Assembly: GCA_902768995.1 (NCBI GenBank)
Contig: CACXNN010000071.1
Location: 1 to 6,721 of the forward strand
DNA: 6,721 nucleotides
Direction: 5' to 3'
Source of the DNA: an uncultured Eubacteriales bacterium
GTDB lineage: Bacteria; Bacillota; Clostridia; Christensenellales; CAG-138
A model generated the notes under the pieces. That model ran no database searches. It saw only the letters and a list, made by a program, of their open reading frames with translations, and was not told the DNA's origin. Positions 1 to 5,539 of this stretch are shown here, in pieces; position 1 is the first letter of the stretch; every line of letters begins with the position of its first letter. Position numbers and translations under genes: made by a program.

Positions 1-8
1 CCGAACAG

Positions 9-28
9 GTATATATAGGAAGTATACC
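9..28. promoter_or_regulatory. Short inverted repeat over the divergent -10, possible operator
   Basis: GGTATA (9-14) and TATACC (23-28) are perfect 6-base inverted arms around an 8-base spacer. They cover the putative leftward -10 and start site. The position suits a repressor site, but AT-rich 6-base arms can arise by chance and no regulator gene is in view. Confidence 0.2.
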
Positions 29-48
29 ACCATCCTGGCAAAATTCAA
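21..48 (-). promoter_or_regulatory. Putative divergent sigma-A promoter reading out of the left edge
   Basis: Read on the minus strand, a -35-like TTGAAT (plus 43-48) lies 16 bases from a -10 TATACT (plus 21-26). The -10 is preceded by TGG, an extended -10 (TGn) element. Transcription would start near position 14 and leave the window, so a divergently transcribed gene probably lies just outside. No coding start for it is visible here. The -35 is only a 4/6 match, so this rests mainly on the extended -10. Confidence 0.4.
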
Positions 49-152
49 TTTTTTCTCCCATTATCTACCAAAAATCCACATTTCGACCCCCTGGACGGCA
101 GAATATTTACAGTTCAGACACGGTTTTTTCGCACCAAACGGGGGGCAGACGG

Positions 153-181
153 TTGAAAAAAAACGCCGTCTCGGGTACAAT
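153..181 (+). promoter_or_regulatory. Sigma-A promoter of the NlpC/P60 gene
   Basis: TTGAAA (153-158) and TACAAT (176-181) are separated by exactly 17 bases. This predicts a start near 188 and a leader of about 35 bases before the ATG at 223. The -10 lies in an imperfect 13-base palindrome (175-187, one mismatched pair) that could be an operator. The ribosome site AGAGG (208-212) lies 10 bases before the start codon. Confidence 0.65.
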
Positions 182-222
182 TGGTACATCTATAAATAGG
201 CATCCACAGAGGTATTGACGGT

Positions 223-2244
223 ATGGACCGAGAAACCAAAGAAAACCCCATCCTGGAACCGGAGCAGGAGAACCCGGAGCAGGCCGGCCAGCGGCAGTCC
301 TTCCCGGGCCTTCGCCGCGCCCTCAAAAAGGCGTACCAGCGGTTCGAAGCGGCCCGGGCCCGGTTCGTGGCGGGCCGGAACGCCTTCTGCCGGACCCTGC
401 GGAGCGCCTTCGATTCTGTGGCCGCCTTCTTCCTGAAGATCTGGGCCGTCATCGGTCCCCCCTGCAAGAAGGTGGCCCACGCCGTGGCGGTGGCCGCCAA
501 GGCGGTGTGGAAGGTGCTGGGCCCCCTGCTCAAGAAGCTGTGGCAGTGGATGAAGCCCGGCCTCCTCTTCCTGGGGAACAAGATCAAGGCGGGCGCGGCG
601 TATCTCGCCGCCCGGTTCAAGGCCCTCAACAAGCCCATGCAGATCGGCATCGGCGCGGTCAGCGGCTCCCTGGTCCTGCTCATCATCGCCCTGATGATCA
701 GCTCCCACGTGTCCCGGACCGCCCTGCTGGCGGCGGAAGCCACCCCCAGCGGGGACAGCACCCTGCCCGTGGTCAGTGAGACCCAGGGGCCCACCCTGCC
801 CCCGGCCTCCCCCACCCCCATCCCGGAGCCCCTGCAGGACAAGGTCCTGAAGAAGGGGGACGACTCTCCCACCATCGCCATCGTCCAGACCCGGCTCATG
901 GAGCTGGGCTACATGGACAGCGACGAGCCCACGGAGCACTTCGGCAGCATCACCGAGGCGGCCCTCATGCGCTTCCAGCGGCATAACGATTTGAACGCCG
1001 ACGGGCATCTGGGCGAGGGCACCTGGCTGCTGCTCATGAACGAGGGCGTCCAGATCTGCGTCATGCAGAACGGAGACGAGGGCGACGACGTGGAGAGCGT
1101 CCAGACCCGGCTTTACGAGCTGGGGTACCTGGGCAAGAACTTCATCACCGGCACCTACGGGGAGAAGACCAGCGCCGCCGTGGCGGACTTCCAGAAGGCC
1201 AACGGCATCGCTCCCGACGGCATGGTGGGCCACGAGACCTCGGAGGTCCTTTACTCCGACAACGTGGTGGGCAACTTCTTCTCCAAGGGGGAGGTCAGCG
1301 ACACCATCGCCGTCTACCAGGAGCGGCTCAAGAAGCTGGGGTATCTGGCCAACGACTACAAGGTGAAGGGCAAGATGGACGACGCCACCATCACCGCCAT
1401 CCGCAAGTTCCAGGACAACAACGATTTGACCCCCGACGGGTGTCTGGGGCCCACCACCATGTCCGCCATGGACGCCAAGACCGCCAAGGCCTTCACCCTG
1501 AAGCTGGGCATGAAGGGCTCCGAGGTGAAGGCGGTGCAAAAGCGGCTGAAGGCCCTGGGGTATCTGACCTCCAATGGCCAGGTCAACGGCTACTTCGGCG
1601 ACGTGACGGAGAACGCCGTGGAGGAGTTCCAGCGGCGCAACGGCCTCAGTGCCGACGGCACCGTGGGCGCCAAGACCCTGGAGAAGCTGAACAGCTCCTC
1701 CGCCAAGAAGGCCAAGGTCACCCCCAAGCCCACCGTCAAGGCCACGGCCAAGCCCAAGGCCACCTCCAAAGCCACCTCCAAGACCGGCGGCGGCAGCAAG
1801 CCCACCAGCAAGCCGGGCTCCAACGCCACCGCCAAGCCCGTGAGCACCAGCGCCCGGGGCGCGGACAAGCTGATCTCCATCGCCGAAAGCAAGATCGGCT
1901 GCCCCTACTCCCGGGGCGCCAAGGGGCCCAACAAATTCGACTGCTCCGGCTTCGTATACTGGTGCATGAAGCAGGCGGGCTTCAGCGGCGGCTACATGAC
2001 CAGCATCACCTGGCGGTCCTGCACCCGCTACCCCCGGATCAACAGCATGAGCCAGATCCAGCGGGGCGACATCCTGGTGTTCAAGGGCAACTCCATGGAT
2101 TCGGGCCACGTGGGCATCTACCTAGGCGGCGGCAAGATGATCGACGCCAGCTCCGGTGCGGGCCAGGTGCGCATCACCACCTCCGTCCTCTCCGGCAACT
2201 ACTGGAAGCAGCACTTCCTGATGGCCTACCGGATCTATAACTAA
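223..2244 (+). CDS. Membrane-anchored NlpC/P60 cell-wall hydrolase with four peptidoglycan-binding repeats
   Basis: This 673-residue protein probably cleaves peptide stems of peptidoglycan outside the cell. Residues 30-138 are a long, basic, helix-prone segment with many Lys/Arg and Trp/Phe. A single membrane helix spans about 139-159 with no signal-peptidase or lipobox site, implying a type II anchor (N-in, C-out). Four PG_binding_1 repeats follow at about 209-272, 282-345, 355-417 and 426-490, each with the VQxRLxxLGY and FQxxNxLxxDGxxG signatures. A Lys/Thr/Ser/Pro linker (491-546) leads to the NlpC/P60 domain (547-673). Cys574 in FDCSGF and His629 in SGHVGIY are the expected catalytic pair; Asp641 (MIDAS) occupies the usual third polar position. 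The ATG at 223 has AGAGG ten bases upstream and follows a good promoter. A terminator follows the stop, so the gene seems monocistronic. The family is certain; whether its role is division, remodelling or spore-related is not. Confidence 0.93.
   Translation: MDRETKENPILEPEQENPEQAGQRQSFPGLRRALKKAYQRFEAARARFVAGRNAFCRTLRSAFDSVAAFFLKIWAVIGPPCKKVAHAVAVAAKAVWKVLGPLLKKLWQWMKPGLLFLGNKIKAGAAYLAARFKALNKPMQIGIGAVSGSLVLLIIALMISSHVSRTALLAAEATPSGDSTLPVVSETQGPTLPPASPTPIPEPLQDKVLKKGDDSPTIAIVQTRLMELGYMDSDEPTEHFGSITEAALMRFQRHNDLNADGHLGEGTWLLLMNEGVQICVMQNGDEGDDVESVQTRLYELGYLGKNFITGTYGEKTSAAVADFQKANGIAPDGMVGHETSEVLYSDNVVGNFFSKGEVSDTIAVYQERLKKLGYLANDYKVKGKMDDATITAIRKFQDNNDLTPDGCLGPTTMSAMDAKTAKAFTLKLGMKGSEVKAVQKRLKALGYLTSNGQVNGYFGDVTENAVEEFQRRNGLSADGTVGAKTLEKLNSSSAKKAKVTPKPTVKATAKPKATSKATSKTGGGSKPTSKPGSNATAKPVSTSARGADKLISIAESKIGCPYSRGAKGPNKFDCSGFVYWCMKQAGFSGGYMTSITWRSCTRYPRINSMSQIQRGDILVFKGNSMDSGHVGIYLGGGKMIDASSGAGQVRITTSVLSGNYWKQHFLMAYRIYN
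847..1692 (+). repeat. Four divergent in-frame PG_binding_1 repeats
   Basis: The units are 60-70 codons each at about 72-codon spacing and are mostly diverged at DNA level. Islands of identity remain. Units 1 and 2 share a 15-base block (882-896 and 1098-1112, exactly 216 bases apart). Units 1 and 3 share AACGATTTGA (985-994 and 1420-1429), including a TTG Leu codon that is rare in this G/C-ending gene. This points to internal duplication followed by divergence. Confidence 0.8.
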
Positions 2245-2257
2245 AAGAAACGACTGC

Positions 2258-2288
2258 GGCGTCGGGGCATCCCCGGCGCCCTTTTATA
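2258..2288 (+). terminator. Rho-independent terminator after the NlpC/P60 gene
   Basis: A 10-base-pair stem, GGCGTCGGGG (2258-2267) with CCCCGGCGCC (2271-2280), has one U-G wobble and a CAT loop. It is followed by CTTTTATATA. It begins 13 bases after the TAA stop. The T-run is short (four T) but the stem is very GC-rich. It ends only a few bases before the ribosome site of the next gene. Confidence 0.75.
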
Positions 2289-2300
2289 TAGGGAGGATCT

Positions 2301-3185
2301 ATGCATAACAGCTGTATGGCCCGGGTGGCGGCCCTGTACTTCCGTCTCCAGCCCAAGCGCACGGAGGCCTGGTACGATAACCACCTGGCGGCCCTGCAGA
2401 AGGAGCCCCAGCCCCTTTCGCCCCCGCCTCGGAACATGGCCTGCCGGACGGAGGACGGGCCCCGGGGCCGCGTCTTCTGGCTGAACGAGGGGGGCCAAGG
2501 GCCCTATACCGTCTTCTACCTCCACGGCGGGTCCTATATCCACGACTTTTCCTATTTCCATTGGCGGTTCCTGAAGAAGCTCATCGAAAGGACCGACGCC
2601 GCCGTGGCGGCCCCAGCCTACGCCCTGGCCCCCTGGGGGACCTGGCGGGAGGCCTTCGAGCTGATCCTCCCCCTGTTCACGGCCTACGCCGCGGCCCACC
2701 CGGAGCGGAAGCTGATCCTCATGGGCGATTCGGCGGGGGGCGGTCTGGCGGCGGCGGTAGCTCTGGAACTACAGCGGACGGGGATGCGGCTCCCAGACGA
2801 GCTGATCCTCCTGTCCCCCTGGATGGACGTGACCATCAGCGACCCGGCCATCGACGCCTTTATCCCCAGGGACCCCTGGCTGACCCCCGCCCATCGGGCC
2901 TGCGGCCGGTGGTGGGCCGGGAAGCTGGACCCGCGGGACCCCCGGGTGAGCCCCGGCTACGGGGACTGGAGGGGGTTTCGTCACGTGACCGTCTTCGCAG
3001 GGACCCGGGAGATATTGAACCCGGACAGCGTGAAGCTCTACGAAAAGCTGGACCGGGACGGCGCCAACGAGCTCGTGGTCCGGGAGGGCATGTTCCACGT
3101 CTATCCCCTGCTGCCCGTCCCGGAGGCTAAGCCGGCATTGGACAGGATCGTGGAGATCGTACAAAGGGAGGTGCCCAGAGCATGA
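2301..3185 (+). CDS. Alpha/beta hydrolase, HSL/family IV-type esterase
   Basis: This 294-residue protein has no signal peptide, so it is probably a cytoplasmic carboxylesterase or deacetylase acting on small acyl esters. It shows the hormone-sensitive-lipase order: oxyanion motif HGGSY (75-79), nucleophile elbow GDSAGG with Ser144, and His266 in GMFHVYPL. The acid is less clear: in GTREILNPDS, Glu237 sits where the family's DPL aspartate normally lies, and Asp242 is five residues on. The length is normal for the family. The ATG at 2301 follows GGGAGGA (2291-2297) at a rather short spacing of four bases; Met6 at 2316 is a weaker alternative. The stop overlaps the next start as ATGA, so the two genes are probably translationally coupled. 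No promoter fits between the preceding terminator and this gene. The natural substrate cannot be read from the sequence. Confidence 0.9.
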   Translation: MHNSCMARVAALYFRLQPKRTEAWYDNHLAALQKEPQPLSPPPRNMACRTEDGPRGRVFWLNEGGQGPYTVFYLHGGSYIHDFSYFHWRFLKKLIERTDAAVAAPAYALAPWGTWREAFELILPLFTAYAAAHPERKLILMGDSAGGGLAAAVALELQRTGMRLPDELILLSPWMDVTISDPAIDAFIPRDPWLTPAHRACGRWWAGKLDPRDPRVSPGYGDWRGFRHVTVFAGTREILNPDSVKLYEKLDRDGANELVVREGMFHVYPLLPVPEAKPALDRIVEIVQREVPRA

Positions 3186-3874
3186 GCGTTCAGGACATAC
3201 AGCAGGAACTGTTCCGGCTCCGGGACCAGAGCTATCGGGATTTTCAGGCGAAGCTGATCCCCTCTATGGACCCAGACCGCATGATCGGGGTCCGCACCCC
3301 GGCCCTGAGGGCCTATGCCAAGGCCCTGCTGAAGGAGCCCTCGGCAGAGGAGTTTTTGCAGGCGCTGCCCCACCGGTATTTCGACGAGGACCAGCTCCAC
3401 GCCTTCCTCCTGTCCGAGATCAGGGATTTCGACCGCTGCGTCGGCGAGGTGGATCGGTTCCTGCCCTACGTGGACAACTGGGCCACCTGCGATCAGCTGT
3501 CGCCCCGGTGCTTCAAGAAGCACCGGCGAGAGCTGCTGCCCTACATCCGGCGCTGGATCGATTCCGGGGAGACCTATCCCGTGCGCTTCGGCGTGGGGAT
3601 GCTGATGCAGCACTATCTGGAGGAGGACTTCGACCCCGCGTACCCGCGGCTGGTGGCGGACCTTCGCTCCGAGGAATACTACGTGAACATGATGCGGGCC
3701 TGGTACTTCGCCACGGCCCTGGCGAAGCGGTACGAGGATATCCTGCCCTATCTGGAAGGGGACGCGCTGGACCCCTGGACCCACAACAAGGCCATCCAGA
3801 AGGCGACGGAGAGCTATCGCGTCAGTCCGGAGCAGAAGGCGCATCTGAAAGGTTTGAAAAGGAGGGAGCGCTAA
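3182..3874 (+). CDS. AlkD-family DNA alkylation repair protein
   Basis: This 230-residue protein is a HEAT-like-repeat DNA glycosylase of the AlkD type (PF08713). Characterised AlkD removes N3- and N7-alkylated purines as the first step of base excision repair. Signatures include IGVRTPALRAYAK near residues 35-47, LPHRYFDEDQLHAFLL, the DNWATCD block, RFGVGMLM, YYVNMMRAWYFAT, and NKAIQKATES near the C-terminus. By motif spacing, Trp100, Asp104, Arg135 and Trp174 match the DNA-facing Trp/Asp/Arg/Trp set of Bacillus cereus AlkD (W109, D113, R148, W187), so it looks active. The start overlaps the hydrolase stop (3182-3185), with GGAGGTG (3167-3173) eight bases upstream inside the hydrolase gene. 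The TAA shares its last base with the next ATG. The family call is firm; the substrate range is inferred. Confidence 0.93.
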   Translation: MSVQDIQQELFRLRDQSYRDFQAKLIPSMDPDRMIGVRTPALRAYAKALLKEPSAEEFLQALPHRYFDEDQLHAFLLSEIRDFDRCVGEVDRFLPYVDNWATCDQLSPRCFKKHRRELLPYIRRWIDSGETYPVRFGVGMLMQHYLEEDFDPAYPRLVADLRSEEYYVNMMRAWYFATALAKRYEDILPYLEGDALDPWTHNKAIQKATESYRVSPEQKAHLKGLKRRER

Positions 3875-4167
3875 TGGCGTCCAGCAAGGAATATTTGGGA
3901 TATGTTTTGGAGCAGCTCTCGGAGGTGGAGGGGCTCCGGTATCGGCCCATGATGGGCGAATACCTGATCTACTGCCGAAACAAGCTGGTGGGCGGGGTCT
4001 ACGACGACCGCCTTCTGGTGAAGCCCACCAAGGCCGCCTGCGCCCTGCTGCCGGACGCGCCTCGGGAGGAGCCCTACCCTGGAGGCAAGGCGATGCTCCT
4101 GGTGACGGAGATGGAAAACAAGAGCCTCCTGCGGGAGCTGCTGGAGGCTGTGGCGGGGGAAGTCTGA
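3874..4167 (+). CDS. TfoX N-terminal domain protein (stand-alone)
   Basis: This 97-residue protein consists of a TfoX/Sxy N-terminal domain (PF04993) only. Visible signatures are RYRPMMGEYLIYCRNKLVGGVYDDRLLVKPT (about 22-52), then a PYPGGKAMLLV segment. The C-terminal domain of proteobacterial competence regulator TfoX/Sxy is absent, so a competence role should not be assumed; such short proteins are common in Firmicutes and largely uncharacterised. The ATG at 3874 overlaps the preceding TAA by one base (TAATG) and has GGAGG (3861-3865) eight bases upstream. The same reading frame stays open back to about 3508, but that upstream part lies inside the AlkD gene and is not coding. It is the last gene of the three-gene cluster. 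Confidence 0.88.
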   Translation: MASSKEYLGYVLEQLSEVEGLRYRPMMGEYLIYCRNKLVGGVYDDRLLVKPTKAACALLPDAPREEPYPGGKAMLLVTEMENKSLLRELLEAVAGEV

Positions 4168-4171
4168 AGTT

Positions 4172-4597
4172 TCAGCTCTTCTTTACGAACTGATGCCGGC
4201 ACTTGGGGCAGGTGATGCGGATCTTGCCCTTGCCCTTGGGCACCCGGACCGTGGCGCGGCACTGGGGGCAGCGGAAGTACCGGTGGGTCTTGCGATCCTG
4301 CCAGCGGGCCTTGCCGCGGCGGAACCAGCCCAGGACCTTGTTCTTGCAGACGAAGTACCTATAGTTCTCCGCAGCCCGGGCCTGGGTGCGCTTGGAGAAG
4401 GTCCGAAAGAGGCTGTAGATGAGCAGGGCCCAGGACAGGGTCACCAGCACCGAACCCACGATCAGGGTGACCTTATTGTCGATCCCCGACAGCACGAAGC
4501 CTATGAGCAGCAGCACCCAGCCGCAGACGGTCAAAAACCGATTCAGCTCGTCGGCCCCGTAGCGGCCCTCCATGAATTTGCGCAGTCGTTCCTTCAT
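4172..4597 (-). CDS. Small two-TM membrane protein with C-terminal zinc ribbon
   Basis: This 141-residue protein has no assigned function. Two hydrophobic helices (about 21-39 and 43-64) are joined by a tight turn (GIDNK), so both ends probably face the cytoplasm. A strongly basic region (65-107) precedes a zinc ribbon with Cys110-x2-Cys113 and Cys130-x2-Cys133 around a KGKGKIRI hairpin. The knuckles suggest nucleic-acid or protein contact near the membrane, or a purely structural zinc site. The start chosen is the ATG at 4595-4597, with GGGAG just upstream. An in-frame ATG 15 codons earlier (4640-4642) lacks a ribosome site and adds non-conserved-looking residues. The gene converges on the TfoX-like gene with only four bases between stops. 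It resembles a hypothetical family common in high-GC Clostridia. Confidence 0.8.
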   Translation of the reverse strand: MKERLRKFMEGRYGADELNRFLTVCGWVLLLIGFVLSGIDNKVTLIVGSVLVTLSWALLIYSLFRTFSKRTQARAAENYRYFVCKNKVLGWFRRGKARWQDRKTHRYFRCPQCRATVRVPKGKGKIRITCPKCRHQFVKKS

Positions 4598-4646
4598 TTC
4601 TCTCCCACCCCTCGTTTCGATGGCACCAGTATGGCGCATCATTATG

Positions 4647-4673
4647 AACCCACTGTGAAAACAGATGGTTTTT
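4647..4673 (+). terminator. Possible rightward terminator beyond the zinc-ribbon gene
   Basis: AACC (4647-4650) and CTGT (4653-4656) pair with ACAG (4661-4664) and GGTT (4667-4670). The loop is GAAA, a GNRA tetraloop, with a 2x2 internal loop, and a run of five T (4669-4673) closes it. On the plus strand this looks like a modest intrinsic terminator. The only rightward transcript that could reach it is read-through from the hydrolase/AlkD/TfoX cluster, antisense to the zinc-ribbon gene. The stem is short, so confidence is low. Confidence 0.3.
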
Positions 4674-4687
4674 CATGCAAAGTTTTG

Positions 4688-4716
4688 TTGACGGGAGGGG
4701 AAGGAGGCTTTACACT
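4688..4716 (+). promoter_or_regulatory. Sigma-A promoter of the TPM-like gene
   Basis: TTGACG (4688-4693) and TACACT (4711-4716) are separated by 17 bases, predicting a start near 4723. This places the in-frame ATG at 4719 upstream of the transcript and supports the start at 4785, which has GGAG (4771-4774) ten bases before it. Confidence 0.6.
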
Positions 4717-4726
4717 GGATGTGCGC

Positions 4727-4754
4727 GGAAGGCCCTTCCCAAAGGACGCCTTCC
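4727..4754 (+). promoter_or_regulatory. Leader stem-loop with a nested palindrome before the TPM-like gene
   Basis: GGAAGGC (4727-4733) can pair with GCCTTCC (4748-4754) in the RNA leader. The same left arm is also part of a perfect DNA palindrome, GGAAGGCCCTTCC (4727-4739), so two alternative pairings exist. An identical 14-base block occurs before the ABC ATPase gene (6598-6611). It may be an operator or an RNA element; its function is unknown. Confidence 0.35.
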
Positions 4755-4784
4755 CTTGAATCTGCTGATGGGAGCCGAGACCCT

Positions 4785-5450
4785 ATGGCCAAGAAACGAT
4801 ACGTCCGAAAAAAGAACACCTCCCGCCGCCCGGGCTGCTTCTTGTGGCTCCTCCTGCTGGCGCTGGCGGTGGGCCTGGCCCTGTTCTGGATCCTCCGCCC
4901 CGCCTCCGACGCCGGGGCCGCCCCAGCCGGAGACATGGGCTGGTACACCGACGATCTCGGCCGCATCGAGGACGACAAGGCCCTGGTGGAGGGCATGGCG
5001 GCCTTCGAAAAGCGCACCGGCGTCCGGCCCTACCTCACCATCCTGGACGGCATCGCCCCGGATGCGCTGGACTACTTCGTCCAGGAGGAGTTCGCCTCCT
5101 ACTTCAGCTCCGGCGACAGCCTGCTGGTGGTCTACGACGAATGGGGGAGCGACGAATACTTCCTGTCCGCCCAGGCCGGGGCCGGGAGCGCCCTGTCCGC
5201 CGAGGACGTGGAGACGGTCCTCGCCTGTCTCGAGGCCGCCTACGCCGATCCTTCCTACAAATCCTACGCCCAGGCCTTCGGCGCGGGCTTTGAGCAGGGG
5301 GCCCAGCGGGTGTCTGCCCCGGCGAAGACCGGCGGCGCCGGGCTGCTGCTGGCCCTGGGGCTGCTGCTGCTGGCGCTGAGCGCGGTGCTGGTCCTCTTTT
5401 TGCGGAAAAAAGCCCGTACCAGCGCCCGCTGGGACCGGGTGGACGGTTGA
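4785..5450 (+). CDS. TPM-domain-like membrane protein with TM helices at both ends
   Basis: This 221-residue protein begins with a very basic stretch (KKRYVRKKNTSRR), then a membrane helix at about 18-37. An extracytoplasmic domain at about 39-184 follows, then a second helix (about 185-206) and a short basic tail, so both ends should be cytoplasmic. The middle domain (WYTDDLGRIEDDKALVEG, FEKRTGVRPYLTI, SGDSLLVVYDEW, then a helix ending AGFEQGAQRV) resembles the TPM fold of the YgcG family (PF04536). Members of that fold have been linked to acid phosphatase activity or photosystem repair, but no activity can be assigned here. The 4785 start is preferred to 4719 because of the ribosome site and the promoter position. 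The stop overlaps the -35 box of the next gene. The TPM assignment is by pattern recognition and is moderate. Confidence 0.7.
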   Translation: MAKKRYVRKKNTSRRPGCFLWLLLLALAVGLALFWILRPASDAGAAPAGDMGWYTDDLGRIEDDKALVEGMAAFEKRTGVRPYLTILDGIAPDALDYFVQEEFASYFSSGDSLLVVYDEWGSDEYFLSAQAGAGSALSAEDVETVLACLEAAYADPSYKSYAQAFGAGFEQGAQRVSAPAKTGGAGLLLALGLLLLALSAVLVLFLRKKARTSARWDRVDG

Positions 5451-5475
5451 CTATCCCGCGCATGTATGGTACACT
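5447..5475 (+). promoter_or_regulatory. Sigma-A promoter of the BMP lipoprotein operon
   Basis: TTGACT (5447-5452) and TACACT (5470-5475) are 17 bases apart, with TGG directly before the -10 (extended -10). The predicted start is near 5482, giving a leader of about 58 bases. The -35 overlaps the TGA stop of the upstream gene (5448-5450). Near-consensus -35, ideal spacing and an extended -10 predict strong expression, as expected for an abundant binding protein. Confidence 0.7.
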
Positions 5476-5539
5476 TTCAGATGGTATGTAGGGGGCTGAT
5501 CGGCTCTCTGCCAAATAAAACAAGAGAAAGGGAACTATC

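Noticed and set aside
1693..1857. Tandem DNA repeat in the Lys/Thr/Pro linker
   Set aside because: The GCC ACC TCC AAG-type similarity reflects the low-complexity amino acid composition of a wall-spanning linker, not a defined repeat unit.
190..2109. 639-codon open frame on the minus strand opposite the NlpC/P60 gene
   Set aside because: Its product is a low-complexity Gly/Leu/His/Val/Ala string with no domain. It is the usual antisense artefact of a G/C-ending gene, and the plus-strand gene has unmistakable domains.
3508..3873. Upstream extension of the TfoX-like frame
   Set aside because: It lies wholly inside the AlkD gene in another frame and has shadow-type composition. The ATG at 3874 has a proper ribosome site and begins the recognisable domain.
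4159..4181. Bidirectional terminator between the convergent stop codons
   Set aside because: GAAG/CTTC and CTGA/TCAG arms exist, but the stem is weak, has an asymmetric internal loop and no T-run on either strand.
4719..4784. Earlier in-frame start for the TPM-like gene
   Set aside because: It lies between the -10 box and the predicted transcription start, lacks a ribosome site, and would put a non-membrane-protein-like leader before the basic N-terminus.
5482..5539. Purine riboswitch in the BMP leader
   Set aside because: The leader is only about 58 bases and shows no three-way junction or conserved purine-aptamer core.
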